Assembly (NCBI GenBank): GCA_002721705.1
Contig: PBLJ01000061.1
Location: forward strand, 1 to 34,826
Source: Opitutia bacterium
GTDB taxonomy: Bacteria > Verrucomicrobiota > Verrucomicrobiia > Opitutales > Seribacteraceae
Length of the DNA stretch: 34,826 nt
Direction: 5' to 3'
A program made the position numbers and the translations under genes. The notes beneath the pieces are model-generated. The model ran no database searches. It was not told where the DNA came from and worked only from the letters and a program-made list of their open reading frames with translations. Below are positions 31,468-34,826 of this stretch, piece after piece (position 1 is the stretch's first letter; each line of letters starts with the position of its first letter).

Positions 31468-34400
31468 CTATTCGGCGTCGTAGAGTTCCCAACCCTCGGT
31501 CAAGTAGTTATAGAAGATACGCTTGGCATCGGTAAAGAATGCGAAGTTGAGCCAAGCACCGTCATCATATCGATAGAGGTAGGGATAGTTCTCGGCCGTT
31601 GTCCAGACCCATCCGAGGTCACTGGACCAAAGCCATATGCTGTATTGGTCTTCGCTGGCCATGTACAGCCAGCCAAGTTGAGAATGATAAATCCAAGGTG
31701 TTTCCGTACGGTAAACGTCGCCGAACCAGTTGGAGGCCACCCAATTTCTCCTGCCCTCAATCTCTACGGCGCCGTAGAGAGCGGAAGCGTTCTCGGTGTG
31801 GAACGTCGAGGAATCGCCATAGCCAATGCCTTCGGCGTTCTCGGCCACGGCGCGAACGTGATATTCGGTTTCCGGCAGGAGAACGTCTAGATGAGCGATC
31901 AATTCATCTGCCGGGACAAAGACAATGGTTTCGTTCTCGTCCTCGCCAAAAGGCGTTTCACTCAACTCGAAGCCGATACGAAGAATGGGGTTACCGCCCT
32001 CTTCGAGCAAGGAACCGGAAACGTAGGCGCTTGTTTCACCTACTTCGGACACCTCTCCGGTGGCGACCGTCGGAATTTGCGCGTCTCCAACCTTTATGGT
32101 GAAGATTTTCTCGAAACGGGCTCCATTGGAACTGACGCTCTCCACCCGAATGGAAAGCTCATCCTTGTCCTCGAAGTCTATGGAGTCGGCCACGTGCAAG
32201 CGTCCATTTTCAAGGTAGAACAGATCGTTGTCCTCGGAACCGTTGCCATCGCGCAAGTAGAACTGATGTGGCAATTCCTCACCCGGCTTGAACGCCGTGA
32301 ACTCACCCACAAGGTCACCGGAGGGCGCATTTTCCATCACGAAATCACCCGCAAGCGTGATATCCAGTTCATGCGGGTTCCAATCGCGAACAACCACCGC
32401 GCGTTCAATTTCGGCAAGGTTGCCACGAGAATCGACGACTACGAAAGTCACGCCATAGGTTCCAGGCAATTCGACGTTCACTGAATTCCCAGTGACAATC
32501 AAGGAGCTCAGGTTACCGTCCACGACGTCGAATGCCGAAGCTCCTTCATCTTCGTAGGGATGCCCGGCCGCGACCTCGACGTGATCGTGACCGCGCAAAG
32601 TGAGAAGTGGAGCGGAGTGATCGACCACCCGTACCAAGCGACCGGATTGAGTGACGTTGCCGGCTTTGTCTTCGACCTGATAGACAATATGGTAGTCCCC
32701 AGGTACCAAGTTGTTCAAATCATGATGGGTTTCAACTTCGTCGGTCAGGTCACCGTCCACGGTATCCTCGGCGAGGAAACCAGGATCCTCGAAGGTATCA
32801 CCGGCCTCCAAGATCACGACGTTTTCAAGAGTGCCGAAAATCTCGAAGTCACCAAGCTGCCATTCACTGGAAATGAGGATTCCCGGCTTGAGGTAAAGAT
32901 GGACATGTTGAGTCAAAAGGGAGACTGGCTCCCAATGAACGTCGGGCATCGGTTCAAGGGATACGGAGGAGTTGTAATCAAGGAACCCGTCGGTCGTGGC
33001 ATTTGTTTCACTCAAGGACAAGTCGTCCGTGGAGGAAGGATTCGTTTGCTCTTCGTCGTCATGTGACCAAACGACGATTGCTTCCTCGTGATCCAAGCCA
33101 AGTAGCTCAATCCTTTCGATTGCATCCAAGGATAAGTCAGGTGGTAAAACCAAACCGTGAGCAAACAATGGAACGGGGAAAGAAAATTCCAGTGTTTGGG
33201 AAGAAGAATCTACGTTTTGTTCCGTAGCATTGCTTTCCGTAGTTTCAATTAGTGCATCCGACGCCGGATAATTGACTAACAAAGGCTCTCCGCCATGCAC
33301 CTCAAGGGATGGTGCCGTCGTATCCACGACGATCACCTCGCGAAGGACGGTAACGGCAACGTTGTCATGATTATCGGTAACGTTGTAAACCACTTCGTAG
33401 TCACCGGGTTCGTCGGCGTTGACGGTGCTGTTCGTTTCGATGAGATGCGTCACGTCACCCTCCAGGGAATCAAAGGCGACGGCTCCCGCATCCTCGTAAT
33501 CGGTGGCGGCCTCATGATAAACCGTGGAAGAGCCAAGCAAGGAAATCACGGGAGGAGTGACGTCCATTATTTCGAAATTTCTTTCCACGGGCTCGGCAGC
33601 TAGGATGTTTTCATTGCCCTCTTGAGTAGCGATCAAAACGACTTCTCCCGCATCGCGGATAAACAAGAGAGTTCCGTTGACCTCGGCTATTTCGGGAGCC
33701 GAGCTATGATAAATCACCGGCAGTCCTGAGGACGCGGTCGCATTGAGCTCGATAGGTTCTTGTCCGAACACCATACCGTCGAGCTCTTGGTTAAACGTAA
33801 TCTCCTGAAACGCTTTGCCGATCGTCAGGATCGAGCCGTGGTGGATGAAGTGGTAGTTCTCGGCCTCGCCGCCGCTCAAGGTAATCGGGTATTCGCCCGA
33901 CGGACTGGCCACGGTCGCCGTCGTCTCGATCGACGGTTCCTCGTTCAGGGACGACGCGTTCTCGTCGTTCACGAACCCCTCGTAGCGGAAGGTCAGTTCC
34001 GGGTTTTCCTGCAGGTAGGCGCGAGAGGCCTCTAGGGCGATCGCGTCGAGGGCAGCCTTGCCCACCGTCACCGTCGCGTTCAGGTCAGGGGCCGCATCGG
34101 TAATACCTCCACCATTTTGAAACGCAGTGATCGTCGCTTGTCCAGCTCCCTTTAAATTGACTGTTCCATTTGCATCAACCTCCGCCACCGATGGATTGGA
34201 GCTGAAGTACTGTACGGGTAAACCGCTGGTGGAAGTCGCATTCAGGTCGAATGGCTCGTCCCCGTAGGTCGCATTAAGTTCAGCAACGAAATTCGAGATG
34301 AATTGCGACTCATCAAGCAAGATTATGGAAAATGTTTTCTCGAAGCTCGCATTGTGTTCGTCGGCCACGCGCACACGGATGGAGAGGGTTGCGTTACCGT

Positions 34401-34826
34401 CTATTTCCTCCGCCTCGAAATCGAGGGAATGATTTGTCAGCAAGGTACCGTTGGCGTCCAAGTGAAAATCTTCGTTGGCCTCATCCCCCTGACCGTTGAC
34501 GAGTGAAAAAACATACTGCCCGATCTGTTCCGGGTCGTCCGGATCGATCGCCTCGAACTGACCCACGATGGTCGTCGCGGGCCTGTTCTCCGTGATCGAC
34601 GCGTTCGTGAGGTGCAGGTCGACCGGAGGCTCGTTCGGAACTGAATCCGCGTCGAACGGGTCCGAGCCCCACTCGTTCTCGTCGTGGTCGGTGAAACCGT
34701 CTCCGTCGCTGTCCTCATGCTCGTCGTCCAATAGCGTGATCTCGACGGACTTCTCGAGGCTCGCGTTGTGCTCGTCAGACACGCGCACACGGATCGAAAG
34801 CGTCTTGTTGTCGTCGTTCCCGGAAC
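31468..34826 (-). CDS. Giant repetitive surface protein, N-terminus outside window
   Basis: The frame is open to the right edge, so over 1,118 C-terminal residues are seen and the N-terminus is missing. From N to C they are: a cadherin-like repeat end, a calcium-type thrombospondin-3 segment (DSDGDGFTDHDENEWGSDP), a second cadherin-like repeat, an Ig-like module (SGLPVQYFSSNPSVAEV), an MBG-like module (YLQENPELTFRYEGF), a second SGLPV Ig-like module, and three DUF5011-type modules (PPVISLLGSSTVYHEAATDYEDAG and relatives). A third cadherin-like repeat, a fibronectin-like module (PETEYHVRAVAENAEGIGYG) and a C-terminal aromatic module (GWLYM, LGWVWT, YPYLYRYDDGAWLNF, FYNYLTEGWELYD) end it. The last resembles C-termini of surface proteins in Opitutae. 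It is very acidic. Adhesion or matrix binding is likely but not shown. It is convergent with tRNA-Lys. Confidence 0.88.
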   Translation of the reverse strand, partial: SGNDDNKTLSIRVRVSDEHNASLEKSVEITLLDDEHEDSDGDGFTDHDENEWGSDPFDADSVPNEPPVDLHLTNASITENRPATTIVGQFEAIDPDDPEQIGQYVFSLVNGQGDEANEDFHLDANGTLLTNHSLDFEAEEIDGNATLSIRVRVADEHNASFEKTFSIILLDESQFISNFVAELNATYGDEPFDLNATSTSGLPVQYFSSNPSVAEVDANGTVNLKGAGQATITAFQNGGGITDAAPDLNATVTVGKAALDAIALEASRAYLQENPELTFRYEGFVNDENASSLNEEPSIETTATVASPSGEYPITLSGGEAENYHFIHHGSILTIGKAFQEITFNQELDGMVFGQEPIELNATASSGLPVIYHSSAPEIAEVNGTLLFIRDAGEVVLIATQEGNENILAAEPVERNFEIMDVTPPVISLLGSSTVYHEAATDYEDAGAVAFDSLEGDVTHLIETNSTVNADEPGDYEVVYNVTDNHDNVAVTVLREVIVVDTTAPSLEVHGGEPLLVNYPASDALIETTESNATEQNVDSSSQTLEFSFPVPLFAHGLVLPPDLSLDAIERIELLGLDHEEAIVVWSHDDEEQTNPSSTDDLSLSETNATTDGFLDYNSSVSLEPMPDVHWEPVSLLTQHVHLYLKPGILISSEWQLGDFEIFGTLENVVILEAGDTFEDPGFLAEDTVDGDLTDEVETHHDLNNLVPGDYHIVYQVEDKAGNVTQSGRLVRVVDHSAPLLTLRGHDHVEVAAGHPYEDEGASAFDVVDGNLSSLIVTGNSVNVELPGTYGVTFVVVDSRGNLAEIERAVVVRDWNPHELDITLAGDFVMENAPSGDLVGEFTAFKPGEELPHQFYLRDGNGSEDNDLFYLENGRLHVADSIDFEDKDELSIRVESVSSNGARFEKIFTIKVGDAQIPTVATGEVSEVGETSAYVSGSLLEEGGNPILRIGFELSETPFGEDENETIVFVPADELIAHLDVLLPETEYHVRAVAENAEGIGYGDSSTFHTENASALYGAVEIEGRRNWVASNWFGDVYRTETPWIYHSQLGWLYMASEDQYSIWLWSSDLGWVWTTAENYPYLYRYDDGAWLNFAFFTDAKRIFYNYLTEGWELYDAE
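34337..34826 (-). repeat. Long-period direct repeat encoding cadherin-like units
   Basis: The segment from 34337 to about 34401 recurs from 34751 to about 34815, an offset of 414 bp (138 codons). By eye about four in five bases match, including an exact 14-bp core ACGCGCACACGGAT. It encodes LSIRVRVxDEHNASxEK in two successive units, with the thrombospondin-3 insert between them. More copies may lie beyond the window edge. Confidence 0.7.

Noticed and set aside
31463-31479. GACGCC-TATTC-GGCGTC hairpin at the end of the surface-protein gene as a terminator
   Set aside because: No T tract on either side and half of it is coding sequence for the last residues (YDAE), so it is likely incidental.
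31295-31483. 62-codon frame crossing tRNA-Lys
   Set aside because: It reads straight through a perfect tRNA cloverleaf.
1-34826. CRISPR array, transposon, integrase or prophage
   Set aside because: I looked for regularly spaced repeats, terminal inverted repeats and mobile-element proteins and saw none; the only long repeats are within the surface-protein gene.

Overview
The window looks like chromosomal DNA from a marine-type member of Verrucomicrobiota, most likely class Opitutae (Puniceicoccales-like); this assignment is an inference. The support is a PSD1/DUF1501 gene pair, which is characteristic of the Planctomycetota-Verrucomicrobiota group, a sulfatase, a sigma-54 activator of a type common there, and a giant surface protein whose aromatic C-terminal module (GWLY / YPYLYR / FYNYLTEGWE pattern) I associate with Opitutae. 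Most genes sit in short, tightly packed operons, several with overlapping stop and start codons.

Layout. 1-5688 (minus): an operon for an exported cytochrome-like PSD1 protein, a Tat-exported DUF1501 protein and a small membrane protein cut by the window edge. 5749-6057 (plus): a SelW-like redox protein. 6024-8858 (minus): a bifunctional ornithine-lipid synthase-like acyltransferase (OlsF type), a lipoprotein and possibly a small ORF. 9086-10636 (plus): a divergent sigma-54 enhancer-binding protein. The intergenic region between it and olsF carries a 12-bp direct repeat, a 12-bp inverted repeat over the regulator start codon, and a possible -24/-12 promoter.

10633-19499 (minus): a seven-gene run, ArsC/Spx-like protein, two SDR dehydrogenases, a CUT2-type sugar ABC transporter (binding lipoprotein, double ATPase, permease) and a UxaE-type tagaturonate/fructuronate epimerase. 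It reads as an uptake and catabolic unit for a uronate or similar acidic sugar. Its permease is about twice the usual length, with a soluble insert built on an internal duplication and a second, membrane-rich insert.

19595-26005 (plus): an M16 zinc-peptidase lipoprotein, a YpsA-like putative molybdenum-carrier protein translationally coupled to it, then the proton-translocating transhydrogenase operon pntAA-pntAB-pntB ending in a probable terminator. 26191-26457 is a small conserved-looking protein. 26450-27565 (minus) is alanine dehydrogenase, a relative of PntAA. 27685-30699 (plus): a secreted sulfatase, a spermidine-synthase-like methyltransferase-fold protein and an acidic coiled-coil protein. 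After a small predicted secreted peptide and an AT-rich spacer comes tRNA-Lys(UUU), and then, convergent with it, the C-terminal 1,100 or so residues of a repetitive surface protein that runs off the right edge.

The least ordinary items are the expanded permease, the strong enrichment of acidic N-glycosylation sequons (D/E-x-N-x-S/T) in the surface protein and in the linker of the sugar-binding lipoprotein, and the compact sigma-54 control region of the ornithine-lipid locus. I see no CRISPR array, transposase, integrase or phage gene.
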